Source: Burkholderia sp. lig30 (GTDB lineage: Bacteria > Pseudomonadota > Gammaproteobacteria > Burkholderiales > Burkholderiaceae). From it: a stretch of DNA of 64,000 bases. The notes under the pieces are model-generated. The model was not told the DNA's origin, made no database searches, and saw only the letters and a program-made list of their open reading frames with translations. This document shows, piece by piece, positions 1-12,184 of the stretch (the stretch's first letter is position 1; every line of letters starts with the position of its first letter). The stretch covers positions 1 through 64,000 of the forward strand of contig NZ_JGVW01000056.1 in the NCBI RefSeq assembly GCF_000687455.2, read 5' to 3'. The position numbers and the translations under genes are program-made.

Positions 1-544
1 TGCCACCGCTGCCACCGCTACTACCGGCGCTGGCGGTGCCGCCGCCGTGACCGCCGCTGTCGCCACCAGTGCCGGCGCTACCACCATGGCCGCCAGTGCC
101 GCTGTCGCCTTGTCCGCCTCCCGAAGTCCCGCCTCCCGATGTGCCACTACCCGAAGTCCCGCCTCCGGAACCATGGCCTCCCGAGCTACCGCCGCCTGTC
201 GCCGGACCGGCCAATGTGCCGCTGCGCCCACTGTCGGTCGCGCCGTCCATCGTTCCCCCGACGCCGTCGTCGGCTGCCCCGGCGCTGCTGCTCCCTTGGC
301 TGCTCGAATCGCCGCTGTCGGTGCCGCTCAAGATGTAGACGGGGGCTTCCATTGCGCTCTGCGCGACCGGTAACGGTGGGGCGGCCGGAATGTCGACGAG
401 CGGTTGTCCGGCGATGGGCCCGGCGGGCATCGCGTCCTGCGCGACGGCATATGACCCGCAACAGCACGCGAATGCGGCGACCGCCAGCCATGTCGCCTTG
501 CAGCCGCGTCCCGTGGGGCGCAACGGGTGTTTCGTCTTATTCAT
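1..544 (-). CDS. Gly/Ser-rich secreted protein, truncated by window edge
   Basis: The reading frame opens with ATG at 544 and stays open to the window edge, so the C-terminus is missing (about 181 codons visible). A GGGAGA ribosome-binding site lies 8-9 bases upstream. The N-terminus (MNKTKHPLRP) is basic, followed by a hydrophobic stretch (WLAVAAFACCCG) and an AVA-QDA signal-peptidase site near residue 36. After a short Pro/Ala segment (IAGQPLVDIPAAPPLP) comes a linker, then from about residue 80 a low-complexity region of Gly, Ser, Thr and Asp with motifs such as GGGTSGSGTSGGG and GGHGGSAGTGG. I infer export to the periplasm, cell surface or outside. The function is unknown; glycine-rich structural or surface proteins look like this. 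The opposite strand is also open in this region, but only this frame has a start, ribosome-binding site and signal peptide. Confidence 0.7.
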   Translation of the reverse strand, partial: MNKTKHPLRPTGRGCKATWLAVAAFACCCGSYAVAQDAMPAGPIAGQPLVDIPAAPPLPVAQSAMEAPVYILSGTDSGDSSSQGSSSAGAADDGVGGTMDGATDSGRSGTLAGPATGGGSSGGHGSGGGTSGSGTSGGGTSGGGQGDSGTGGHGGSAGTGGDSGGHGGGTASAGSSGGSGG

Positions 545-1164
545 TAGTGGTCTCCCGAGGCGCGCGATGCCTTGTCGCTGCGCCGCTTTACGTGTGTGGT
601 GCGGGAGCCATGAAGGAAATGCTGTCGTCATGACGCTCGATCCGGCCGGATCGGACGCATGACGCGCGCCGGTCGATACCGTCGCGCAGGCCCGCCGCAC
701 GGGGGCCGTTCTGCGATAAGCGTGCCAATGGCCGGTCAGGCCCGTGGCAGAAGGCACGCGCGCGACGCGCATCGCGCCATGAAACATCGGAGCAGGTGAT
801 TTGTTTCTGGAATGAAACGCGGGCGCGGGCACCCGGTCATCGAGCGCGCGCATTGGCCGCGCGCTGCCTGCGGGAAAACGGGACAGGGCCGATTCGGCGG
901 AGGCGGGAACAGCACGGTGGCACCGTGGCTGCCGCCGAACCGCTTGCCAATTGCATCGGGCATTTCCCGTAGCGGCGAGGTTGCCGGAACGTGCCGGCGA
1001 GCGGTTCGATTTCGGTTGCAACGTCGAAACGGGCGCGGACGGCAGGCCGACCGGAATCCGGCGCGGCGCCGGGCATCACCGCGATCGGCCCGCATCCGGC
1101 TCCGGCAAGGCGGGGCAGGGCGGGAGGCTCCGGCAACGCACGCGCAAGCATGCCGGAGCGTCCG
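545..1164. other. Intergenic stretch, no supported gene
   Basis: About 620 bases separate the Gly-rich gene from the fusA terminator. Several frames are open here, as expected at this GC content, but their translations are Arg/Ala/Pro-rich, lack ribosome-binding sites and resemble no family I know. The promoter of the Gly-rich gene should lie just above 560 on the minus strand. I see no RNA gene or repeat. Confidence 0.5.
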
Positions 1165-1195
1165 AAAAAAAAAGCCCGTCCGCGGACGGACGGGC
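1165..1195 (-). terminator. Rho-independent terminator of fusA
   Basis: A 9-bp perfect stem (GCCCGTCCG with CGGACGGGC, 4-nt loop) at 1174-1195 is followed on the minus strand by a run of nine T. It sits 25 bases past the fusA stop codon. Confidence 0.9.
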
Positions 1196-1219
1196 CTGGC
1201 GAGCGCTTCCCGGGCGACG

Positions 1220-3334
1220 TTACTTCGTGCCGGTGCGCTTCGCGTTGATGACTGCTTCGGACACGTTCGACGGCGTTTCCGCGTAGTGCTTGAACTCCAT
1301 CGTGTAGGTCGCGCGGCCTTGCGTGGCCGAGCGCAACGACGTCGAGTAGCCGAACATCTCGGCGAGCGGCACCTCGGCGCGCACGAGCTTGCCGCCGCCG
1401 CCCGCGATGTCGTCCATGCCCTGCACGATGCCGCGCCGGCTCGACAGGTCGCCCATCACGTTGCCCATGAATTCCTCGGGCGTCTCGACCTCCACGGCCA
1501 TCATCGGCTCGAGCAGTACCGGCTTCGCGCGGCGCATCGCTTCCTTGAACGCCATCGAGCCGGCCATGCGGAACGCGTTTTCGTTCGAGTCGACGTCGTG
1601 ATACGAGCCGAACGTCAGATGCACTTTTACATCGACGACCGGGTAGCCGGCCAGCACGCCGCTCTTGAGCGTCTCCTGGATGCCCTTGTCGACAGCGGGG
1701 ATGAATTCGCGCGGAATCACGCCGCCCTTGATTTCGTCGAGGAACTCATAGCCCTTTGCCGGATTCGGCTCGAGCGTGACGACGGCGTGACCGTACTGGC
1801 CGCGCCCGCCCGACTGCTTGACGAACTTGCCCTCGACGTCGGCCGCCGTGCTGCGGACCGTCTCGCGATACGCGACCTGCGGCTTGCCGACGGTCGCTTC
1901 CACGCCGAATTCACGCTTCATCCGGTCGACCAGAATTTCGAGGTGGAGCTCGCCCATGCCCGAGATGATCGTCTGGCCCGACTCCTCGTCGGTCTGCACG
2001 CGGAACGACGGGTCTTCCTGCGCCAGACGGTTCAGCGCGAGGCCCATCTTCTCCTGGTCGGCCTTGGTCTTCGGCTCCACCGCCTGCGAGATCACCGGCT
2101 CGGGGAATTCCATCCGTTCGAGGATGATCGGATTGGCGGGATCGCACAGCGTATCGCCCGTCGTCGCGTCCTTCAGGCCGACGGCCGCGGCGATGTCGCC
2201 CGCGCGCACCTCCTTGATTTCCTTGCGCTCGTTCGCATGCATCTGCAGGATCCGGCCGAGGCGCTCCTTCTTGTCCTTCGTCGCGTTCAGCACGGTGTCG
2301 CCCGATTCGACGACGCCCGAATAGACGCGGAAGAAGATCAGCTGGCCGACGAACGGGTCGGTCATGATCTTGAACGCGAGCGAAGAGAACGGCTCGTCGT
2401 CGTTCGGATGGCGCTCCGTCTCCTTGTCGTGCAGGTCGTGACCGAGGATCGCGGGCACGTCGGCGGGCGACGGCAGGTAGTCGATCACTGCGTCGAGCAT
2501 CGCCTGCACGCCCTTGTTCTTGAACGCGCTGCCGCACAGCATCGGCACGATCTCGTTGGCGATCGTGCGCTTGCGCAGCGCAGCCTTGATCTCTTCCTCG
2601 GTCAGCGAGCGATGGTCGGCCAGGTACTTCTCGAGCAGTTCCTCGCTCGCCTCGGCTGCCGCCTCGACCATCCTGTCGTGCCATTCCTCGGCGGTCGCCC
2701 GCAGGTTCTCGGGAATCTCCTCATACGTGAACTTCACGCCCTGGCTTTCGTCGTCCCAGACGATCGCCTTCATCTTGACGAGATCGACGACACCCTGGAA
2801 ATGATCTTCCGCGCCGATCGGAATCTGGATCGGCACGGCGATGCCCTTCAGGCGCTCGCCGATCTGCCGCTGCACGCGGAAGAAATCGGCGCCGACGCGG
2901 TCCATCTTGTTGACGAACGCGATGCGCGGCACCTTGTACTTGTTCGCCTGGCGCCACACCGTCTCCGATTGCGGCTGCACGCCGCCGACCGAGTCGTAGA
3001 CCATGCACGCGCCGTCGAGCACGCGCATCGAGCGCTCGACCTCGATCGTGAAGTCGACGTGCCCGGGGGTGTCGATGATGTTGATCCGGTGTTCCGGATA
3101 ATTGCCGGCCATGCCCTTCCAGAAGGCGGTGGTCGCGGCCGACGTGATCGTGATGCCGCGTTCCTGCTCCTGCTCCATCCAGTCCATCGTGGCCGCGCCA
3201 TCGTGCACTTCGCCGATCTTGTGGCTCACTCCGGTATAAAACAGGATGCGCTCGGTAGTCGTGGTTTTGCCGGCATCGATGTGAGCGCTGATCCCGATAT
3301 TGCGATAGCGCTCGATGGGGGTTTTGCGGGGCAC
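1220..3334 (-). CDS. fusA: Translation elongation factor G (second copy likely)
   Basis: This 704-residue protein is full-length EF-G, the GTPase that drives ribosome translocation and, with RRF, recycling. The G domain has the P-loop [11 protein letters not shown] near residue 17, the switch-II DTPGH motif and NKMD. Domains II-V follow, with the domain IV stretch [11 protein letters not shown]. The start is GTG at 3334, with an AGGAGG ribosome-binding site six bases upstream; the [20 protein letters not shown] start is typical of EF-G. No rpsL, rpsG or tuf is adjacent, so this is not the str operon. Burkholderia usually has two fusA genes and this is probably the solitary one, which cannot be confirmed from the window. 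It has its own terminator and appears monocistronic. Confidence 0.95.
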   Translation of the reverse strand: MPRKTPIERYRNIGISAHIDAGKTTTTERILFYTGVSHKIGEVHDGAATMDWMEQEQERGITITSAATTAFWKGMAGNYPEHRINIIDTPGHVDFTIEVERSMRVLDGACMVYDSVGGVQPQSETVWRQANKYKVPRIAFVNKMDRVGADFFRVQRQIGERLKGIAVPIQIPIGAEDHFQGVVDLVKMKAIVWDDESQGVKFTYEEIPENLRATAEEWHDRMVEAAAEASEELLEKYLADHRSLTEEEIKAALRKRTIANEIVPMLCGSAFKNKGVQAMLDAVIDYLPSPADVPAILGHDLHDKETERHPNDDEPFSSLAFKIMTDPFVGQLIFFRVYSGVVESGDTVLNATKDKKERLGRILQMHANERKEIKEVRAGDIAAAVGLKDATTGDTLCDPANPIILERMEFPEPVISQAVEPKTKADQEKMGLALNRLAQEDPSFRVQTDEESGQTIISGMGELHLEILVDRMKREFGVEATVGKPQVAYRETVRSTAADVEGKFVKQSGGRGQYGHAVVTLEPNPAKGYEFLDEIKGGVIPREFIPAVDKGIQETLKSGVLAGYPVVDVKVHLTFGSYHDVDSNENAFRMAGSMAFKEAMRRAKPVLLEPMMAVEVETPEEFMGNVMGDLSSRRGIVQGMDDIAGGGGKLVRAEVPLAEMFGYSTSLRSATQGRATYTMEFKHYAETPSNVSEAVINAKRTGTK

Positions 3335-3487
3335 GTGAACCTCCTGTTGGTTCGGGTCGAAAGCCGGCCGACTGCGCCGGACTGTAATGCATCAAGCGAG
3401 ATTTAAAGCATAGCGCTTGCGTGTGGCTTTTGCAGATGCGGCCGCCATGCGCACAATCAAGGCCGCGGCTTGGCCGCGCAACGGACG

Positions 3488-3517
3488 AAAAAAAAGCCGG
3501 CGCGCGAGGCGGCCGGC
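3488..3517 (-). terminator. Terminator of the DUF192 gene
   Basis: A GC-rich hairpin (GCCGG...CCGGC, 3496-3517) is followed on the minus strand by eight T, 40 bases past the stop codon at 3558. Confidence 0.75.
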
Positions 3518-3557
3518 CGGACGGGGGAGGGGCACGCGGCAGCGCGCCGCCCAGGCG

Positions 3558-4058
3558 TCACTGCACTTTCGGCAGCCCGTCGATCTTCATCCCCGCCTTG
3601 ATGCCTTTCGCCGCGAACCAGCCCTTGCCCATCTCGAGCGCATAGACGCCGTTGTTGCGCGGGCAGTGGTTGTTGGTCGTCTCGGCCTGCATCTCGTCGA
3701 TGTCGGTGATCGTGCCGTCGGCGCGGATGAACGCGATCGACAGCGGAATCAGCGTGTTCTTCATCCAGAAGCAATGCACCGCGTTCTCGTTGAACACGAA
3801 CAGCATGCCTTCGTTCGGCGCGAGCTGCGTGCGGTACATCAGCCCCTGTTCGCGGTCGGGATCGTTCGCCGCGACGGCCGCGTCGATTGCGTACATGCCG
3901 GTACGCAGCTTGACGCGCGGAAATTCGCCCGGCGCCTTGGCGCCTGCCGGCATTTGCGCGCAGGCGGCCTGCATGCCGCCCGCGGCGACGGCGAACGCGA
4001 CGGGAAACAGCGCGGCACGCGCAAGGCGGCCGAGCGAAGAGCGCAGGGAAAATCGCAC
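3558..4058 (-). CDS. DUF192 family exported protein
   Basis: This is a small (166 aa) DUF192 protein. I chose GTG at 4058 because an AAAGGAG ribosome-binding site lies about eight bases upstream and the product then opens with a good signal peptide (MRFSLRSSLGRLARAALF to about ACAQ, residue 35). The upstream ATG at 4121 gives an unlikely leader. The mature part carries family hallmarks: REQGLMYRTQLAPNEGMLF, the FWMKNTLIPLSIAFI strand near the middle and a late AKGIKAGMKI segment. DUF192 proteins are small periplasmic beta-barrels of unknown biochemical role. The gene appears to be transcribed alone. Confidence 0.85.
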   Translation of the reverse strand: MRFSLRSSLGRLARAALFPVAFAVAAGGMQAACAQMPAGAKAPGEFPRVKLRTGMYAIDAAVAANDPDREQGLMYRTQLAPNEGMLFVFNENAVHCFWMKNTLIPLSIAFIRADGTITDIDEMQAETTNNHCPRNNGVYALEMGKGWFAAKGIKAGMKIDGLPKVQ

Positions 4059-4122
4059 AGCAAGGCTCCTTTGGTGGAAAGCGAGACCCGCATGGTACGC
4101 GATGCGCGCAGACGGGCACAAA

Positions 4123-4159
4123 AAGAAAAAGGCAGATCGCCTTGCGGTGACCTGCCTTT
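4123..4159 (-). terminator. Terminator of the small exported-protein gene
   Basis: AAAGGCAG (4152-4159 read on the minus strand) pairs with CTGCCTTT, followed by TTCTTTTT on the minus strand. It lies 58 bases past the stop codon at 4217. Confidence 0.75.
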
Positions 4160-4216
4160 CAACGCCGTAAGAACGGCAACTACCTGTTCTTCACTGCGTT
4201 ATTGCAACCTGCCTGC

Positions 4217-4432
4217 TTAGTTCGAAGCAGCTGCCGGGGCTTCAGCGGCGCTTGCTGCTGCCTTCTTCGAAGCGTGCTTCTTGTGAGCGTGCTTCTTGTG
4301 CGCCTTCTTGGCCGGTGCCGAAGCAGCTTCTGCCTTCTCAGCCGGTGCCGAAGCAGCAGCCGGAGCCGATGCTTGTGCGAAAGCTGCCGTTGCGAAGAGA
4401 CCAGCGACCAGAGCGGCGATCAGTTTGTTCAT
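4217..4432 (-). CDS. Small Ala/Lys/His-rich exported protein
   Basis: The 71-residue product has a clear signal peptide (MNKLIAALVAGLFATAAFAQ, cleavage after AFA at about residue 19). The mature peptide is nearly all Ala, Ser, Pro, Lys, His and Glu, with a SAPAEKAEAASAPAKKAHKK block and HKKHAHKKHASKK near residues 45-57. A GAGGAAC ribosome-binding site precedes the ATG, and a plausible sigma-70 promoter and a terminator bracket the gene, so it is well supported as a real monocistronic gene. Its composition recalls the acid-shock protein (Asr) type of basic periplasmic peptide and the basic tails of H1-like proteins, but I see no homologous motif. The signal peptide argues against DNA binding. 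A periplasmic metal- or proton-buffering role is speculation. Confidence 0.8.
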   Translation of the reverse strand: MNKLIAALVAGLFATAAFAQASAPAAASAPAEKAEAASAPAKKAHKKHAHKKHASKKAAASAAEAPAAASN

Positions 4433-4455
4433 GTTGTGTTCCTCAGCTTTAGTTA

Positions 4456-4485
4456 ATTAACCAAATGACCCGGCATAGGAGTCAA
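4456..4485 (-). promoter_or_regulatory. Predicted sigma-70 promoter of the small exported-protein gene
   Basis: Read on the minus strand, TTGACT at 4485-4480 is separated by 18 bases from GTTAAT at 4461-4456. This would give a leader of roughly 20 bases before the ATG at 4432. Confidence 0.5.
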
Positions 4486-4573
4486 GACATCTAACGTGCC
4501 ATCCACCTTTCGGTTGACAAACGCTTTGAGAAATTTCTCGTTGCGCTGCGGGCGCCGAACCGCATTCGCAAAA

Positions 4574-4592
4574 ACCGCCGCCAGGGCGGCAC
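4574..4592 (-). terminator. Weak terminator-like hairpin after rluE
   Basis: Read on the minus strand, GCCGCC...GGCGGC with a very short loop is followed by GGTTTTTG. It lies about 110 bases past the rluE stop. The region 4486-4698 holds nothing else except a 12-bp palindrome (ATTGGCGCCAAT) at 4602-4613. Confidence 0.35.
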
Positions 4593-4698
4593 AAATGCGG
4601 TATTGGCGCCAATGCCGGATAGCTCAGGTTGGCATCTGCGTGGTTTAACGCGCGGTCTTCGCAGTCGGTTGACGAAAAAAACACGCGTCATGGAAATG

Positions 4699-5277
4699 TC
4701 ATGCGGGCCGTGCGAATCCTTCCCATGGCGCGCGCGGCGGCAGTGCGATTGTTTCGCCCGGCGCAATGCCGAGCGTGAATATATCGAGCGCGCCAATGCC
4801 GACACGCACGAGCCGCAGCGTCGGAAAGCCCACTGCGGCGGTCATTCGCCGCACCTGGCGGTTCTTTCCCTCGGTGATCGCGAGCTCGATCCAGGTGGTC
4901 GGGATCGCCGCGCGGTAGCGGATCGGCGGGGTGCGCGGCCACAGCGTGTCGGGCGGCTCGATGAATTCGGCGCGGCAGGGGCGCGTCACATAGTCGCCGA
5001 GGTCGACGCCGCGCGCGAGCGCCTTCAGGTCCGCGGCGGCCGGCGCGCCTTCGACCTGCGCCCAGTAGCGCTTGACGAGCTTGTGGCGCGGCTCGGCGAT
5101 CCGCGCCTGCAGCGCGCCGTCGTCGGTGAGCAGCAGCAGGCCTTCGCTGTCCGCGTCGAGCCGGCCGGCGGGGTAGACGTCGGGCGTTTTTACCCAGTCG
5201 CCGAGCGACGGACGGGTCTCGTGCTCGGAAAACTGGCAAATCGTACCGAACGGCTTGTTGAGGGCGATCAGGGTCAT
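4699..5277 (-). CDS. rluE: 23S rRNA pseudouridine synthase, RluE type
   Basis: This 192-aa protein belongs to the RsuA/RluB/E/F branch of pseudouridine synthases. Visible hallmarks are the opening ALNKPFGTICQF strand, the catalytic-Asp motif AGRLDADSEGLLLLT near residue 38, the KRYWAQVEG strand and the late TEGKNRQVRRMTAAVGFPTLRL motif. There is no N-terminal S4 domain, which fits RluE (23S U2457 in E. coli) rather than RsuA or RluB. The exact target base is inferred from E. coli. It is divergent from icd across a 271-bp gap that holds a 14-bp palindrome. Confidence 0.88.
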   Translation of the reverse strand: MTLIALNKPFGTICQFSEHETRPSLGDWVKTPDVYPAGRLDADSEGLLLLTDDGALQARIAEPRHKLVKRYWAQVEGAPAAADLKALARGVDLGDYVTRPCRAEFIEPPDTLWPRTPPIRYRAAIPTTWIELAITEGKNRQVRRMTAAVGFPTLRLVRVGIGALDIFTLGIAPGETIALPPRAPWEGFARPA

Positions 5278-5370
5278 GGCGGGGCGCTCGCGCGTCGGCC
5301 GGGCCGGGCGCGGGGCGGTCTATGGCAAATGGCGGAATCTTAATGCATAATACGGAACGGCAAGTCATCT

Positions 5371-5384
5371 GTCTTATATAAGAC
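5371..5384. promoter_or_regulatory. 14-bp perfect palindrome, candidate operator for icd/rluE
   Basis: GTCTTATATAAGAC is a perfect palindrome and the most AT-rich sequence in the 5278-5548 gap. It lies 94 bases from the rluE start and 165 bases from the icd start. Its form suits a homodimeric helix-turn-helix repressor of the GntR type. Regulation of TCA-cycle genes is an inference, not shown here. The rest of the gap has no gene. Confidence 0.5.
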
Positions 5385-5548
5385 ATAAGGGAAGACTTGA
5401 TACGCTGCACCGCGCTTCGCGCCGCCGTACCCGAGAGGGGCGCTAGAATAGCGGCTCGCTGTTGTAGTCACGGGAGTGGGCCTGCCGTGCTCCCGGGCGC
5501 GCAGCTTCGACCAGATTTACTTGCTCAGCCACGTCACTGGAGTCGATC

Positions 5549-9341
<3,793 letters not shown>

Positions 9342-9483
9342 CCTGGCTCGCGTGGTCGCGCATCCGTGCGGCCGATGTCGTAACGATGGGTGAAACCGTG
9401 CGGCGAGCCGGACAGGGCGGCGTGGACCAGCGGTCTGCGCGCGCCGTGCGACGTTTGCTGTCCGGCCGGCCTGTCGGCTGATG

Positions 9484-9517
9484 CGGGAGGCCGCCCGGAT
9501 ACCGGGCGCGCCTCCCG
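9484..9517. terminator. Long hairpin between convergent genes
   Basis: CGGGAGG (9484-9490) pairs with CCTCCCG (9511-9517), with an inner GCCCGG/CCGGGC stem. There is only a weak T tract. It sits between the 3' ends of the monomeric icd and the small gene at 9525, so it could end both transcripts. Confidence 0.55.
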
Positions 9518-9524
9518 TTGCGTT

Positions 9525-9752
9525 TCACACGTGGACGATTTCCCAATCGTCGATCTGTTCCGGCACGTCGAGCGTCGCGGTATCCATTTCGGACAGTTCC
9601 GGGCAGCTCAAGCCGCGCGCGATGTGGTCGACCGCATGTTCGGGGCTGGCGAACGCGCCGAGCGAAGCGTTGCCGAACGTTGCTTCCCAGCCGCCCGTTG
9701 CCGGCAGGATGTAGAACGATCCTTGCGCTGAACCAAAGCGAAATCCTTTCAT
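9525..9752 (-). CDS. Small protein of unknown function (75 aa)
   Basis: The product starts MKGFRFGSAQGSFYILPATG and ends in an acidic stretch (LDVPEQIDDWEIVHV). It is soluble, with no signal peptide or membrane segment; the order suggests a compact alpha/beta fold with SPEHAVDHIARGL as a helix. The ATG at 9752 has a GGGAG ribosome-binding site eight bases upstream. I do not recognise the family. It stands alone between the monomeric icd (convergent) and a 770-bp gap, and its codon use is less GC-biased than its neighbours. A 118-codon open frame on the same strand (GTG 10105 to 9749) overlaps its start by ATGA, but that frame looks non-coding. Confidence 0.65.
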   Translation of the reverse strand: MKGFRFGSAQGSFYILPATGGWEATFGNASLGAFASPEHAVDHIARGLSCPELSEMDTATLDVPEQIDDWEIVHV

Positions 9753-10520
9753 TTCCGTTCTCCCTTTCTGATCAAACGCGATTCCGTGATGCCCCTGTCT
9801 TTCTGACGGGAGCTGGGGCGACTGGCTGCTGCGGCGGATTCAGGCTTGTCGATCGATCGATTTCGGCCTTGCTGCAATTCGCCAATCCATGTGACGAAGT
9901 CTACGTCCGCCGACCGCTCGAATGGTGCGCGTAGAGTGGATGTTCGGCATAAAAATAATCGTTTGTAAACAATGTGTTGCGTTGACTGTTTTGTATCGTG
10001 GAACGTATTTCGGCATTGCGAAAGCCGAAATTTGTGCTCCGCACCAAAACTTTTTACAGTGCAACGGTATGTTCCACATCGTGAAATTTTGACGAAATCG
10101 GCCACGCCGGGAATGGGGGCGAACCTGCGGTGCCCGGTGGCGGCCAGACCGGATATTCAACGGGGCGGGGGGCGTGCGCGTTTCGGCATCGCCGATTAGC
10201 CAGCGCGCGCGGGGCCGCCGGGGCTCCGGCGCAGAGGCCGGGCGGCCTGTCCGCGTTCGCCCGGCGGGCGCGTGCGTTGCCGGGCGAAGTCGGCTGCTTC
10301 ATTCCCGTGGTCGGTCGCCGCTCACGGCGCATCGCGCATATTTTGAGACGGGCGTGCGGTTATGATGGTGCGAGCCGGCCGCAAACAGTGCCCGATCGAT
10401 GCGGCAGCGCCAATGGGACGGCAACGCTGGCCCCAAGGTCACGTTCCGCGATCGCGCGCCCCGCATGCACGGGCGGCTGCCGGGCCTTTCACGATGATCG
10501 TCATGGATGAGGAACGATTG
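9753..10520. other. AT-richer intergenic region, no supported gene
   Basis: This gap of about 770 bases separates the 75-aa gene from the multicopper oxidase. Bases 9930-10100 are clearly AT-richer than the surroundings. They contain the 10-bp palindrome GTTTGTAAAC near 9960 and the hairpin ATTTCGGC/GCCGAAAT near 10008-10032. The lone open frame (10105 to 9749, minus strand) is Cys/Arg/Ser-rich with no recognisable domain, and I treat it as doubtful. From 10106 to 10520 I see only the presumed promoter region of the oxidase gene. Confidence 0.5.
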
Positions 10521-12122
10521 ATGTTACGCAGAGCATTCCTGTCGCGCGCCGTCGGCGTCGCCGTCGCGTCGCTGTTCGCGCGCAGCGCGTGGGCTCAACA
10601 CGCGGGCCACGCAGGCATGGACGACATGGATGGGATGGACGACATGCCCGGCATGTCCGGCGCGTCGGCGCACGCGCACCACGCGCCGGCGCCGCCGCCC
10701 GCCGCCGCGCTCGCGGCGCCCGATGCGCTGCCCGCCGGCGCGCCGCTTCCCGCATTGCGCACGCTCGTCAACGAAAGCCGCGAGCCAGGCACATTCCGCG
10801 CGACGCTTGTCGCGCAGCCTGTTTCACGCGCGATCTTGCGCGGCGCACGCCCGACGACGTTCTGGCAGTTCGGCGCAGGCACCCAGGGGCCGGTGGTCGG
10901 GCCGATGATCGACGTGCGCGAGGGCGACACGGTCGAGATCCGCTTCATCAACCGCTTGCCGCAACCGTCGACGCTGCATTGGCACGGCTTGCCGGTGCCG
11001 CCCGACCAGGACGGCAATCCGTCCCATCCAGTCGCGCCAGGCGCCTCGCGCGTCTACCGGTTTACGCTGCCGAAGGGCAGCGCGGGGACCTACTGGTATC
11101 ACCCGCATCCGCACATGATGACGGCCGAGCAGGTGTTCCGCGGGCTGGCCGGGCCGTTCATCGTGCGTGCGGCGGACGATCCGCTCGCCGGCTGGCCCGA
11201 GCGCCATCTGTTTGTTTCCGATCTGAAGCTCGCCCGCGACGGCACGATTGCGCCGAATGACATGATGGACTGGATGAACGGCCGCGAAGGCCAGTTCGTG
11301 CTGGTCAACGGTGCGCGCCGGCCGCGCATCGATGTCGCGGCCGACGAGCGCTGGCGGGTCTGGAACGCATGCAGCGCGCGCTACCTGCTGCTCGCATTCG
11401 ACGACGGTCGCGCGTTCGAGCACGTCGGCACCGACGGCGGGCTGTTCGAGACCCCGCGCGGCGTGACGTCGCTGCTGCTCGCGCCCGGCGAGCGCGCGGA
11501 GTTGCTGGTGCGCGCGGGCGACCGCGCATCGCGCGCGGTGCTGCTGGCCGCCGAATACGACCGCCGCAAGATGGCGATGTCGGCCGATGGCCATGGCAGC
11601 CTGCCGCCCGACCCGACGTTGCCGCTTGCGGACCTGGCGTTCTCGCCTGCCGATGCGCGCGCCCGGCCTGCGACGCTGCGCGCGGTGCCGGCGATGGGCG
11701 AGCCCGTCGCGCACAAGGACGTGGCGTTCGGCGAGGCAATGGACATGGCGGCGATGATGGGGGCGCCCGTGCCGGGCCGTCCCGCGGGCATGCGCTTCAT
11801 GATCAACGGCGACACCTACGCGCCGCACCGAGCGACGTTCACGAGCCGTGCGGGCGACGTCGAGCAGTGGACGATCCGCAACCAGACCGACATGGATCAT
11901 CCGTTTCATCTGCACGGCACGCAGTTCCAGGTGCTCGCGCGCGAGTCGAACGGCGTGCGCACGCCGGAGCCGTTCCGCGCGTGGCGCGATACGGTGAACG
12001 TGCGCATCGGGGAGGTCGTGACGATCGCCACGGTGCAGGACGTGCCCGGCGAGCGCATGTTCCATTGCCACATCCTCGAGCACGAGGATCTCGGCATGAT
12101 GGGCACGCTGAAGGTGGTGTGA
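10521..12122 (+). CDS. Multicopper oxidase, Tat-exported
   Basis: The 533-aa product is a three-cupredoxin multicopper oxidase of the CueO/CopA type. Such enzymes couple oxidation of Cu(I) or phenolic substrates to reduction of O2 in the periplasm. The ATG at 10521 has a GAGGA ribosome-binding site eight bases upstream and gives a twin-arginine signal peptide (LRRAFLSRAVGVAVASLF to SAWAQ). All four copper motifs are present: LHWHG near residue 152, WYHPHPH near 191-198, HPFHLHG, and the C-terminal HCHILEHEDLGMM. After the signal peptide lies a Met/Asp/His-rich segment (MDDMDGMDDMPGMSG, then AHAHHAP), a likely copper-binding tether. No copper regulator or CopB is adjacent. Copper detoxification is the best guess; a laccase role is possible. 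Confidence 0.9.
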   Translation: MLRRAFLSRAVGVAVASLFARSAWAQHAGHAGMDDMDGMDDMPGMSGASAHAHHAPAPPPAAALAAPDALPAGAPLPALRTLVNESREPGTFRATLVAQPVSRAILRGARPTTFWQFGAGTQGPVVGPMIDVREGDTVEIRFINRLPQPSTLHWHGLPVPPDQDGNPSHPVAPGASRVYRFTLPKGSAGTYWYHPHPHMMTAEQVFRGLAGPFIVRAADDPLAGWPERHLFVSDLKLARDGTIAPNDMMDWMNGREGQFVLVNGARRPRIDVAADERWRVWNACSARYLLLAFDDGRAFEHVGTDGGLFETPRGVTSLLLAPGERAELLVRAGDRASRAVLLAAEYDRRKMAMSADGHGSLPPDPTLPLADLAFSPADARARPATLRAVPAMGEPVAHKDVAFGEAMDMAAMMGAPVPGRPAGMRFMINGDTYAPHRATFTSRAGDVEQWTIRNQTDMDHPFHLHGTQFQVLARESNGVRTPEPFRAWRDTVNVRIGEVVTIATVQDVPGERMFHCHILEHEDLGMMGTLKVV

Positions 12123-12184
12123 GGCGCGCCGGCGCCGCACCGCGCCGGCGCGCGGCTTGCCGCGAGCGCGCGCGCCGGCCGCCC

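Noticed and set aside
812-3406. 864-codon open frame on the plus strand over fusA
   Set aside because: It is antisense to a canonical EF-G gene; its product is Arg/His/Leu-rich with no domain. High GC keeps opposite frames open.
9749-10105. 118-codon frame upstream of the 75-aa gene
   Set aside because: Although it overlaps the next start by ATGA, it lies in AT-rich DNA, is Cys/Arg/Ser-rich, and shows no domain or ribosome-binding site. Kept as a question in the findings only.
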